Assembly (NCBI RefSeq): GCF_032598785.1
Contig: NZ_CP102984.1
Source of the DNA: Terrisporobacter petrolearius
GTDB taxonomy: Bacteria > Bacillota > Clostridia > Peptostreptococcales > Peptostreptococcaceae
Length of the DNA stretch: 64,000 bases
Reading direction: 5' to 3' (one strand)
Shown here piece by piece: positions 46,648 through 55,039 of the stretch. The notes beneath the pieces were generated by a model. The model saw only the letters and a list, made by a program, of their open reading frames with translations. It was not told where the DNA came from and searched no databases. Made by a program: the position numbers and the translations under genes. Every line of letters begins with the position of its first letter. Within the stretch, counting starts at the first letter, position 1.

Positions 46648-47335
46648 TAACTTCACTCCCACTCCACTTATATCCCATGCCTCTAACTGTAATTATTAAC
46701 TTTGGATTACTTGTATCATCTTCAATTTTTTCCCTAAGGCGTTTTATATAAACAGTTAAAGTGTTATCATTAATAAAATCATAAGTTACATCCCATAATT
46801 TCTCTAGAATTTGATTTCTACTTAAAATTATATTTTCATTTTGAATTAAAATTAATAATAACTTATATTCAGCAGAAGTTAAAAATACTTCTTCACTACC
46901 TTTATAAACCCTAGCCTCTAAAGTATGAATACTCAAGTCTCCATATTTTAAAATCTTCTTACCCTTATCTTCCCCTTGATTTCTTCTAACTACTGCTTTT
47001 ATTCTAGATATCAGTTCTCTTACTCTAAAAGGCTTTGTCATATAATCATCGCCTCCAATATCGAGGCCCATGACAATATTTACCTCATCATCACATGCTG
47101 TTAAAAAGATTATAGGTATATCTTTTATTTCTCTTATTTCTTTACAAAAATCATAACCATTACCGTCTGGTAACATTACATCTAAAAGGATTATGTCATA
47201 AGATTTTTCATTTATATTAAGTCTTGCGCTTTCTAAGTCTTTGCTTATATCTATTTTAAACCCCTCTTGTTCTAGAGCATATTTTACTCCAAAAGCTATT
47301 GTAGAATCATCCTCTACCATAAGAATCTTTATCAT
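46640..47335 (-). CDS. OmpR/PhoB-type response regulator
   Basis: A 231-residue regulator. Receiver: MIKILMVEDDSTIAFG, phosphorylated Asp in IILLDVMLPDGNG, Lys in DDYMTKPF; C-terminal winged helix ends NTLTVYIKRLREKIEDD...VRGMGYKW. ATG at 47335 is chosen for GGAGG five nt upstream. First gene of a regulator-kinase pair, next to the ABC exporter. Confidence 0.95.
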   Translation of the reverse strand: MIKILMVEDDSTIAFGVKYALEQEGFKIDISKDLESARLNINEKSYDIILLDVMLPDGNGYDFCKEIREIKDIPIIFLTACDDEVNIVMGLDIGGDDYMTKPFRVRELISRIKAVVRRNQGEDKGKKILKYGDLSIHTLEARVYKGSEEVFLTSAEYKLLLILIQNENIILSRNQILEKLWDVTYDFINDNTLTVYIKRLREKIEDDTSNPKLIITVRGMGYKWSGSEVND

Positions 47336-47430
47336 AATAACCTCCAAATTTTTCATCATTTATAACTATTATACAATAAGTTAAAAAATATAATAAGGTT
47401 GCTTAATATGACATTCTAGTCATAATAAAA

Positions 47431-47476
47431 AAGAATACTCATAAATTTGTTTTTACACAAATTCACAAGTACTCTC
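47431..47476 (-). terminator. Possible terminator after mgtE
   Basis: Imperfect pairing of AATACTCATAAATTTG with CAAATT.ACAAGTACT around a T-rich loop, about 75 bp beyond the mgtE stop. Confidence 0.4.
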
Positions 47477-47548
47477 TTATATATCTAAATATGCATTTAC
47501 AAGCTCACTGATTTTTTATTCATCATCTATTTTATCATATAGTATTTT

Positions 47549-48883
47549 TTATATTCTTAGTAATAATTTTGCTAAGGTAAAGTATACCATAAGTGCAAAA
47601 GTATCTACTATTGTAGTAATTAATGGGCTGGCCATTATTGCTGGATCCAATTTTAGTTTTTTAGCTACTATAGGTAATAAACCTCCCACTACTTTAGAAA
47701 TTATAACTGTGCAAAATAAACTTAAACATACAGTTAAGGATATTAGTATATCAGTTTTTTCTAAGAAATATATTCTAAGAAAATTTACACTTGCTAAAAT
47801 AGTGGCAACTATTAAACTTACACCAAATTCTTTAAACATCACTTTTAGATAATCTTTTAACTCAATTTCTCCAAGGGCCAATCCTCTTATTACTAAAGTT
47901 GATGATTGTGAACCTGCATTACCGCCTGTGTCCATCAACATAGGAATAAATGCAGCTAGTATTACTACTGATTGCAACACATCATCAAACTTTTTTATTA
48001 TGGAGCCAGTAAATGTGGCTGATATCATTAAGACTAATAGCCATATAACTCTTTTTTTTGCCAAGTCTATTACTGGAGTTTTTAAATAGGATTGTTCATT
48101 TGGTTGCATAGCTGCCATTTTTTGGAAATCCTCTGTATTTTCTTGATCTATTATATCCATAACATCATCTACTGTTATTATACCAACTAATCTGTCTTCT
48201 TTGTCCACTACTGGCATACATGTTAAGTCGTATTTCTTGAACTCTGAAGCTACAATCTCTTGATCTTCTATTGTACTTGTATTTATAGCATTTCTGTCCA
48301 TTATATCTTTTATAAAAGTCTTTTCATTATTTAATATTAGTTCTTTTAGATGTAGCCTTCCTTTTAGTTTTCTATTGTTATCAATTACAAAGCAAGTATC
48401 CACATCTTCTTTATCTAAAGTATCGCATCTAATATATTTTATAGCATCTTTTACCGTCATACTTTCTTTTAGTTCTAAAAATTCTATGGTCATAATAGAG
48501 CCTGCTGTATTTTCATCATATTTTAATAGTTGATTAATAAGTTCTCTTTTTTCTTTTGAAGTATTTCTTAATACTTTCTTTACCATATTAGAAGGTAGTT
48601 CCTCTATTATATCCACTGTATCATCTAAAAATAATTTATCTATTATGTCTTTTAATTCACTATCTGTTATAGTCTGTATTATATATTCTTGCATCTGTGG
48701 TTCTAAATATGAAAATACCTCTACTGCTTTATCTTTTGCTAGTATTCTAAAAGCTAATACTATTTCCTCATCTTTTAAATCTACCATATCTTTTGCTATA
48801 TCTACTGAATTTAGATCAGAAAAATATTCACTTAGCTCTAACATTTTTCTCTTTTTAATTAAATCGCTTACTACTTCTACCAT
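47549..48883 (-). CDS. mgtE: Magnesium transporter MgtE
   Basis: A 444-residue magnesium channel: N domain (ELPSNMVKKVLRNTSKEKRELINQLL), a CBS pair (about 130-245; MTVKDAIKYIR, DRLVGIITVDDVMDII), and five membrane helices with the pore motif DTGGNAGSQSSTLVIRGLALGEI. RBS GGAGGT. No M-box riboswitch pattern was found in the 260 bp upstream. Confidence 0.95.
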   Translation of the reverse strand: MVEVVSDLIKKRKMLELSEYFSDLNSVDIAKDMVDLKDEEIVLAFRILAKDKAVEVFSYLEPQMQEYIIQTITDSELKDIIDKLFLDDTVDIIEELPSNMVKKVLRNTSKEKRELINQLLKYDENTAGSIMTIEFLELKESMTVKDAIKYIRCDTLDKEDVDTCFVIDNNRKLKGRLHLKELILNNEKTFIKDIMDRNAINTSTIEDQEIVASEFKKYDLTCMPVVDKEDRLVGIITVDDVMDIIDQENTEDFQKMAAMQPNEQSYLKTPVIDLAKKRVIWLLVLMISATFTGSIIKKFDDVLQSVVILAAFIPMLMDTGGNAGSQSSTLVIRGLALGEIELKDYLKVMFKEFGVSLIVATILASVNFLRIYFLEKTDILISLTVCLSLFCTVIISKVVGGLLPIVAKKLKLDPAIMASPLITTIVDTFALMVYFTLAKLLLRI

Positions 48884-49144
48884 AATACCTCCATAATAAA
48901 GAGTTAATATTATTTTTAAATAAATTGTAATATATATAATTCTTCTTTTTCTTATTGCCTTTTAACCTAGGATATTACTACATATAAATCACATTCTTTA
49001 ATTTTATTTGTTTTTATTATATTAAACAAATATATAGAACTTATGTAGTTTTATATGATTTTTCAAATTATATATTGTACTTCATATATAATAAAATTAT
49101 AATTTACATAAAATATAAAATAATTAATAAGGAAGGATTTTAAT

Positions 49145-49828
49145 ATGAAAATAAAATATATTCATCATAGTAGCTTTATTGTAGAACTTAAAAATCACAT
49201 ATTACTTTTTGACTATTTCCAAGGAAATCTTCCAGAATTTAATAAAAATAAAAAGCTATATGTATTTTCTAGTCACTCTCATCATGATCATTTTAATAAA
49301 AGTATTTTTAAACTAAATAAAATACATCCTCATGTGACTTATATATTATCAAAAGATATAAATTCTCCAAAATCTGAAAATATAAAACTTTTAGGTGCAA
49401 ATGAAAAACTAGTAATTGATAATTTAGAAATAGAAACTCTACAGTCTAGTGACTTAGGTGTGGCCTTTATTGTTAAGGTTGAAAACAAAACCATTTATCA
49501 TGGCGGTGATTTAAACTGGTGGCACTGGGAGGGAGAGAACTCTCCTGAAGAAAATGCTTATGCTGAAAAATTATTTAAAGATTCTTTAGACAAAATAAAA
49601 GGAAAAATCATAGATCTTGCTTTTTTACCTTTAGATTCTCGACAAGGAAATGAGTATTATTTAGGTTTTGATTATTTTATGAGGAATACTAATACTAAAA
49701 TAGCATTTCCTATGCATTTTTGGAGGACCTACTCTTTAGTTAAAATTTTTAAAGCTTCTAATTATGCTTTAAATTATAAAGATAAGATTATAGAAATAAA
49801 TCATGAAAATGAGGAATTTCAACTTTAA
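49145..49828 (+). CDS. Metallo-beta-lactamase-fold hydrolase
   Basis: A 227-residue MBL-fold protein. The zinc motif is FSSHSHHDHF near 41-50 (HxHxDH), then KTIYHGGDLNWWHWEG (later ligands) and IAFPMHFWRTYSLV near the C-terminus. Homologues are of the UlaG/phosphodiesterase-like MBL group; substrate unknown. AAGGAAGG is the RBS. The stop codon lies in the left target duplication of IS-A copy 2, which left the reading frame intact. Confidence 0.85.
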   Translation: MKIKYIHHSSFIVELKNHILLFDYFQGNLPEFNKNKKLYVFSSHSHHDHFNKSIFKLNKIHPHVTYILSKDINSPKSENIKLLGANEKLVIDNLEIETLQSSDLGVAFIVKVENKTIYHGGDLNWWHWEGENSPEENAYAEKLFKDSLDKIKGKIIDLAFLPLDSRQGNEYYLGFDYFMRNTNTKIAFPMHFWRTYSLVKIFKASNYALNYKDKIIEINHENEEFQL

Positions 49829-49830
49829 AG
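49823..49830 (+). repeat. Left 8-bp target duplication of IS-A copy 2
   Basis: CTTTAAAG (palindromic), spanning the MBL gene stop codon; repeated exactly at 52801-52808. Confidence 0.9.
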
Positions 49831-49931
49831 GGGAATGTAAAATAAAGTGTGTAAGTTGACAAGATTGTTGTCAGCTTATGCACTTTTTTGATTATAGAGT
49901 GTGATACCATTAAGGAAAGGAACTTAAAAAG

Positions 49932-51185
49932 ATGAGGTATGATACTATGGTTAGAAAAAAACAAAGTTCTAAGAAAAATGAACTAGTAAATGCAATACTT
50001 GAACAATATCAACCTGAAACGGTTGAAGATATGCAAGATGCTCTTAAAGATATTTTTGCACCAATGTTTGAAGCCATGCTTCAAGGCGAAATGGATAGTC
50101 ACTTAGGCTATGAAAATAATAATCATAATCCAAAGAATACAACTAATCGTAGAAATGGTTATTCACAAAAAACTGTAAAAACTACTAATGGTAGTGTTTC
50201 TATCAATGTCCCTCGTGACCGCGAAGCGACATTTGAACCACAATTAATTCCAAAACGTTGCAAGGATGTTTCTGGAATTGAAGATAAAGTGCTGTCTATG
50301 TATGCTAAAGGAATGAGCCAACGTGATATTTCAGATACTATAGAAGATATTTATGGGTTTGAAATATCTCATGAAACAATATCTCAAATTACTGATAGTG
50401 TGCTTGAACATCTTGAAGAATGGCAAAATAGACCCTTAAAAAAATTATATACTTTCTTATTTGTAGACTGCCTGTATGTTACTATTCGCAAGGATTACGA
50501 AGTTAAAAACTGCGCAATTTATACGATTTTAGGATATGATGTTGATGGTGTAAAAGATATCCTGGGGCTATGGATCAACGAAACTGAAAATAAGCATACA
50601 TGGATGCAAATATTTGATGAGTTAAAAACTCGTGGCGTAGAAGATATTTTATTCATCTGTATGGATGGGGTTAGTGGTTTAGAAGACGGAGCTAAATCTA
50701 TATTTAAGCATACTATTGTTCAAAGATGTATAGTCCATCTAATCAGAAATTCTCTAAAATATGTTCCTAGTAAAGAATACAAAGCATTTACATCTCACTT
50801 AAAGAAAATTTATGGTGCTCCTAGTTTAAAAGCAGCTATCGCTGAATTTGAAAGGTTCCAACAAGTATGGTCTAAATATCCTGGAGCTATAGATGTATGG
50901 AAGAGAAACTTTTTACATGTTGAACAATTATTTAATTATGGAAGTGCAGTAAGAAAAATAATGTATACAACAAATGCTGTTGAAAGTGTTAATTCAAGCT
51001 TTAGAAAAGTAACTAAAAAAGGAGCTTTTCCTAATGAAAATTCACTACTTAAATTACTTTATCTTAGGATAACTGAACTTTATAAAAAGTGGAATAATCG
51101 TCCAATTTCAAATTGGGCTCTTGTCAGAAATCAATTAGATATGGATGAGAATTTAAAAGAAAGAGTTAAAAAATATCAGTATTAA
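49932..51185 (+). CDS. IS256-family transposase (IS-A copy 2)
   Basis: Product identical to that of copies 1 and 3 (417 residues; catalytic Asp in FVDCLY and MDGVSG, Glu in NAVESV). The gene is complete; IS-B lies beyond its stop, so this copy may still be active if the right end were intact in place. The distance to the right inverted repeat is now 1.5 kb longer. Confidence 0.95.
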   Translation: MRYDTMVRKKQSSKKNELVNAILEQYQPETVEDMQDALKDIFAPMFEAMLQGEMDSHLGYENNNHNPKNTTNRRNGYSQKTVKTTNGSVSINVPRDREATFEPQLIPKRCKDVSGIEDKVLSMYAKGMSQRDISDTIEDIYGFEISHETISQITDSVLEHLEEWQNRPLKKLYTFLFVDCLYVTIRKDYEVKNCAIYTILGYDVDGVKDILGLWINETENKHTWMQIFDELKTRGVEDILFICMDGVSGLEDGAKSIFKHTIVQRCIVHLIRNSLKYVPSKEYKAFTSHLKKIYGAPSLKAAIAEFERFQQVWSKYPGAIDVWKRNFLHVEQLFNYGSAVRKIMYTTNAVESVNSSFRKVTKKGAFPNENSLLKLLYLRITELYKKWNNRPISNWALVRNQLDMDENLKERVKKYQY

Positions 51186-51214
51186 AAAATCAGGTAGATT
51201 AATTTTATCTACCT

Positions 51215-51222
51215 GACTTATA
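51215..51222 (+). repeat. Left 8-bp target duplication of IS-B
   Basis: GACTTATA, repeated exactly at 52756-52763. It starts with the last two bases of the IS-A right-end hairpin. Confidence 0.9.
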
Positions 51223-51224
51223 GG

Positions 51225-51271
51225 GACTGTAGGTAGATTTGTGTAAAACAAACTTACCTACAGTCTTTTTT
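51225..51271 (+). terminator. Left-end terminator hairpin of IS-B
   Basis: GACTGTAGGTA / TACCTACAGTC (11 bp) with an inner TTTGT/ACAAA helix, followed directly by TTTTTT-rich sequence. It begins at the third base of the element, upstream of the transposase gene, and should stop read-through from outside. Confidence 0.8.
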
Positions 51272-51329
51272 GTATGTAAAACTGGTAAGTTTGGAATAAT
51301 ATTCATATTAAACTTTTGGAGGTATTAAA

Positions 51330-52571
51330 ATGAAAAATAAAAAAGAAATAATTATTCCAGATATAGACTATCAAGTTGAAGTTAAAAAGTGTAAAACTAT
51401 GGAAGATGTGGTTGGTAAAAATGGACTAATGCAAAAGTTATTCAAAGACGTGATACAGCAACTATTAGAAGCCGAAATGGATGAACATATAGGTAGAGAA
51501 AAGTATGAAAGAAGTAATGAACAGTCTCCCAATTATAGAAATGGGTATAGTTCTAAAACTATTGATAGCAGTTTTGGTGAGGTTGGATTAGATATCCCAA
51601 GGGATAGAAACTCTCAATTCGAACCGAAGGTTATTAAAAAATATGAAACTGTTTGCAACGAACTAGATAAGAAAATAATAGGACTTTATGCATGTGGCAT
51701 GAGTGTTAGAGATATTCAATCTGAGATGGAAGAACTTTATGGTATAGATGTTTCTCCTTCTATGATTTCTAAGATAACAGATAAAGTTGTAGAGGCTGCC
51801 GCCCAATGGCAAAGTAGAGAACTCGAAGAAATATACCCTATTGTATATATGGATGCTATGCATTTTAAAGTAAGAGATGATAACAAGATAGTTTCTAAGG
51901 CTGCATATATATGCATGTCATTAAATATGAGTGGTAAAAAAGATATATTAGGTATTTGGATTGGAGAATCTGAGGGAGCTAAGTTCTGGTTATCAGTATG
52001 TAATGACCTTAAAAATAGAGGCGTTAACGATATTCTAATTGCATGTATGGATGGGTTAAAAGGTCTTCCTGAAGCAATAAAAACAGTATTTCCTGATGTT
52101 AATATACAAACATGTATAGTTCATCAAATTAGAAATTCACTTAAATATATAGCGTCTAAAGATCAAAAGGAATTTATGAAAGATTTGAAAAATGTTTATA
52201 GAGCATTTACTGAAGAGACAGCAGTTGAAAATTTAGAAATGCTTAGAGAAAAATGGTACTCAAAATACTCAGTTGTAATAGATTCATGGTACAACAATTG
52301 GAATAACTTAAGTACATATTTTGCGTATCCACATGAAATAAGAAAGATTATTTATACAACAAATGCACTTGAAGGATTTAATAGACAATTAAGAAAGTAT
52401 ACTAAAGTAAGAACTGTATTTCCAACAGATGAGTCATTGAGAAAATCACTATACTTATCAACTATGAAAATTATGGAGAAATGGACATCTCCAAACTCTA
52501 ATTGGGCGTCTACTTTAGGCCAGCTCACAATTAGGTTTGGAGATAGAATCCCTAGCTCTTACACAATATAA
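51330..52571 (+). CDS. IS256-family transposase (IS-B)
   Basis: A 413-residue DDE transposase, clearly related to but different from that of IS-A. Catalytic Asp in VYMDAMHFKVRDD and ACMDGLKGLPEA, C...H insert in QTCIVHQIRNSLKYIA, Glu in YTTNALEGFNRQLRK. RBS TTGGAGG seven nt from ATG. Full length, so probably functional. Confidence 0.95.
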   Translation: MKNKKEIIIPDIDYQVEVKKCKTMEDVVGKNGLMQKLFKDVIQQLLEAEMDEHIGREKYERSNEQSPNYRNGYSSKTIDSSFGEVGLDIPRDRNSQFEPKVIKKYETVCNELDKKIIGLYACGMSVRDIQSEMEELYGIDVSPSMISKITDKVVEAAAQWQSRELEEIYPIVYMDAMHFKVRDDNKIVSKAAYICMSLNMSGKKDILGIWIGESEGAKFWLSVCNDLKNRGVNDILIACMDGLKGLPEAIKTVFPDVNIQTCIVHQIRNSLKYIASKDQKEFMKDLKNVYRAFTEETAVENLEMLREKWYSKYSVVIDSWYNNWNNLSTYFAYPHEIRKIIYTTNALEGFNRQLRKYTKVRTVFPTDESLRKSLYLSTMKIMEKWTSPNSNWASTLGQLTIRFGDRIPSSYTI

Positions 52572-52755
52572 ATCATATATTTTTTTGAAACTATGGGAAA
52601 TTTAGTGTATAAACAACTAAATTAAACACATAATAATTGTGAAAAGAATGCTAGTATTAGTATTTCCTAGAAATAAAAAAATATTACTGGAATTTTGAAT
52701 TTCCAGTAATATAAATTACAAAACAAAATTATTACACAAATCTATAGACATTCTC

Positions 52756-52763
52756 GACTTATA
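52756..52763 (+). repeat. Right 8-bp target duplication of IS-B
   Basis: GACTTATA, same as 51215-51222; the IS-A right end resumes here. Confidence 0.9.
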
Positions 52764-52800
52764 AAATAAAAACTACTTACACACTTTTATTGACAAACCC

Positions 52801-52808
52801 CTTTAAAG
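52801..52808 (+). repeat. Right 8-bp target duplication of IS-A copy 2
   Basis: CTTTAAAG, same as 49823-49830. Confidence 0.9.
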
Positions 52809-52812
52809 TATC

Positions 52813-52857
52813 AATAATAAAAAAGCCAACTTATAAAAGTTGACTTTTTTATTATTA
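52813..52857 (-). terminator. Terminator after the MecA-like PBP gene
   Basis: AATAATAAAAAAG.CAACTT / AAGTTG.CTTTTTTATTATT, long symmetric stem at the PBP stop. It may also have ended the MBL gene before IS-A copy 2 inserted. Confidence 0.85.
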
Positions 52858-54873
52858 ATCTTGTAAAATATAGCTATTCATTATATTTTTAACTTTAGGC
52901 ACTAAATATTTAGATGTAGATTTGTCTTTCATATCTTCCATAACCATGGATATGGCTAACTTAGATTCGTCCAGATCAACTGCAACAAACCAACTATTTT
53001 CATTTCCATCTTTGTCTTCTTTAGTGGATTTTATTTCTGCCGTTCCTGTTTTGCCTGCCAAGTTAATTCCATTTATTTTACATAAGTGTCCACTTCCACT
53101 GGGATCTTCTATAACGCCAGAAAAGTCCTTTTGTAGTTCTTTTAAATCTTCTTTTCTTATTGCTTTATTGTATACTTTTTCTTCCTTATTTTCGCTCATT
53201 ACAAGCCTTGGAGTCATAATTTCACCTTCATTTGCTAAAGCTGAATAAGCCATAGTTACTTGCAAAGGAGTTGTTAGAACTTCTCCTTGACCGTAGCCTG
53301 TATCTCCCAATAAAATTTCATTTTCTATTTTACCACTATTTGAAATTTGAGATTTTGTCATAGGATATTCAAAGTTTATATCTGATCCTAAACCAAACTT
53401 TTTGGCTCCTTCTATAAATTTCTCACTACCTACTTTAATAGACTTATCTGCAAAATAAATATTGTCAGAGTTTACAACAGCATCATATAAATTCACAGAA
53501 TCTATATCTTTTACTCTAGTAACTTTATAATTTCCCCAAAAAGATGATTTTTGCCAATTTAGTCCTTCTATTTTCATTTTTTCACTTGGGTTTATTATGT
53601 TATTTTCCAATCCGATAGATGCTGTTAGAAGTTTCATAGTAGAACCTGGTGAGTATAAATTGTTTGTTCTATTATCAAAACATGCATTTTTATTTTCTTC
53701 CCACTCTTTTGCTATTGACTTAGTTTTGTAAGTTACCATAGTGTTAGAGTCATAAGAAGGTGAGCTAACCATGGCCAACACTTCTCCATTAGTTGAATTC
53801 ATAGCTATGGATGCTCCTTTTTCTTTATCCATCTCATCATATATTTTTCTTTGCAGCTTAGAATCTATTGCTAACTTTATATCATCTCCATCTCTGGCTT
53901 TTGTTTTTGCCACTGTTAAATCACTGTCTTCTCTTTCAATATATATATGAGCTCCGTCTGTAGCTTTTAATTTGTCTTCATAAACCTGTTCCAATCCATT
54001 TTTGCCTATTTGACTACTACTTGTGTAGTTTTTATCTGATTTTTTCTCCAACTCTTCTGCTGTTACATTACCTATATATCCAAGAAGGCTCCCAAAGGCC
54101 TCACCTTTTATATAAACCCTAGATGTTACTTGCTGTATAGTTGTTCCTTCTATTTTTGAAACCTTATCTAACTTATCATGTTCATAGTTTGAAAGCTTTA
54201 CAATATTTACGGCGTATTTTGGATTACTGTTACTTTCAATTTTCTTCTCAATGTACTCTTCACTTATATCAAGTACTTTGGACAAATCTTTTATACTCTC
54301 TTTTTTGAATACTTTGCTGTCTATATTCACATAACTAGCTTCTCCATTATATGCTAGCAAATTCCCATCTCTATCTAGTATTTTACCTCTATTCCCCTTA
54401 ATTACTTCAACTTTTATCCTATCTTTTTTAATCATCTCTGGTAGAATTAAGCTTTCATCCCAACTTATTTTATATTTGTTATCTTCTTTTTTTAGTTTAA
54501 TTGTTGCATCATCATATTTTAGTTTTCCTCCAATAGTATTCATAGAAACCCTAATAGGTATTTCTGATTTGCTTTTAATATCTCCCACATCTATTTTTAT
54601 GTTACTTACATTCATAGCAGAATAAATTGCTGAGTATTTTTTTACAAATTCTTCTTTTCCACCAAACTCTTCTTTTATGTAGTTTTTAGACTCTGTAGTT
54701 AAAGTTTCGTATAATTCCCCATAATTTTTTTCATTTAACAACTTGTTATAGTTCTTTACAGTATTTTTTATTTCGTCCTTATTGCTACAACCATTTAATA
54801 CAAATACTGCCATAATCATCATGATAATAAATACCAACCTACTTAATTTTTTATTTTTAATCATAATCACCAT
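52855..54873 (-). CDS. Lipoprotein class B penicillin-binding protein, MecA-like
   Basis: A 672-residue transpeptidase. Lipobox VLNGC near 27, NTF2-like MecA N-terminal domain (DEIKNTVKNYNKLLNEKNYGELYETL), PBP dimerisation domain (GNRGKILDRDGNLLAYNG), then the catalytic domain with SxxK in SPGSTMK near 409, SxN in NSDN near 466 and KTG in LAGKTGTAEI near 604. Proteins with this layout include MecA, B. subtilis PBP3 and enterococcal PBP5, several with low beta-lactam affinity; whether this one is low-affinity is not visible. Start among two in-frame ATGs is uncertain (GGGGAG is next to the first). Confidence 0.92.
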   Translation of the reverse strand: MVIMIKNKKLSRLVFIIMMIMAVFVLNGCSNKDEIKNTVKNYNKLLNEKNYGELYETLTTESKNYIKEEFGGKEEFVKKYSAIYSAMNVSNIKIDVGDIKSKSEIPIRVSMNTIGGKLKYDDATIKLKKEDNKYKISWDESLILPEMIKKDRIKVEVIKGNRGKILDRDGNLLAYNGEASYVNIDSKVFKKESIKDLSKVLDISEEYIEKKIESNSNPKYAVNIVKLSNYEHDKLDKVSKIEGTTIQQVTSRVYIKGEAFGSLLGYIGNVTAEELEKKSDKNYTSSSQIGKNGLEQVYEDKLKATDGAHIYIEREDSDLTVAKTKARDGDDIKLAIDSKLQRKIYDEMDKEKGASIAMNSTNGEVLAMVSSPSYDSNTMVTYKTKSIAKEWEENKNACFDNRTNNLYSPGSTMKLLTASIGLENNIINPSEKMKIEGLNWQKSSFWGNYKVTRVKDIDSVNLYDAVVNSDNIYFADKSIKVGSEKFIEGAKKFGLGSDINFEYPMTKSQISNSGKIENEILLGDTGYGQGEVLTTPLQVTMAYSALANEGEIMTPRLVMSENKEEKVYNKAIRKEDLKELQKDFSGVIEDPSGSGHLCKINGINLAGKTGTAEIKSTKEDKDGNENSWFVAVDLDESKLAISMVMEDMKDKSTSKYLVPKVKNIMNSYILQD

Positions 54874-55039
54874 TCTCCCCTCGTAAATTATTTAATTATA
54901 CCTCTATTATTTTACTCTTTATTTATTAGACCTTTATATTTCATAAAAGGTTTTAACTTATTTATATTTTTTTAAATTGCAACTATATATACTCTGTTAT
55001 ATAATAAGTTCTTATTAGAAGTTTAAAGGAGGCATTGAT

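Larger units (their letters stand above)
51223..52755 (+). mobile_element. IS-B, a second IS256-family element nested in IS-A copy 2
   Basis: A 1533-bp element with imperfect terminal inverted repeats of about 24 bp (starting GGGACTGT on the left and GAGAATGT on the right in reverse complement, sharing TAGATTTGTGTAA), an exact 8-bp target duplication and one transposase gene. It inserted at the 3' foot of the IS-A right-end hairpin. Its own left end forms a strong terminator (51225-51271). Confidence 0.95.
49831..52800 (+). mobile_element. IS-A copy 2, interrupted by IS-B
   Basis: Total 2970 bp; subtracting IS-B (1533 bp) and its 8-bp target repeat leaves 1429 bp, exactly the length of copies 1 and 3. 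Same ends as copy 1. Flanked by exact CTTTAAAG repeats, so the outer element inserted once and IS-B came later. The right side is about four bp from the terminator hairpin of the PBP gene (52813-52857). Confidence 0.96.

Noticed and set aside
48884..49144. Possible M-box magnesium riboswitch upstream of mgtE
   Set aside because: The 260-bp region is AT-rich and lacks the conserved GC-containing helices of the M-box.
38156..52800. Composite transposon between IS-A copies 1 and 2
   Set aside because: Each copy has its own different exact 8-bp target repeat, which shows independent insertions, not movement of the whole block.
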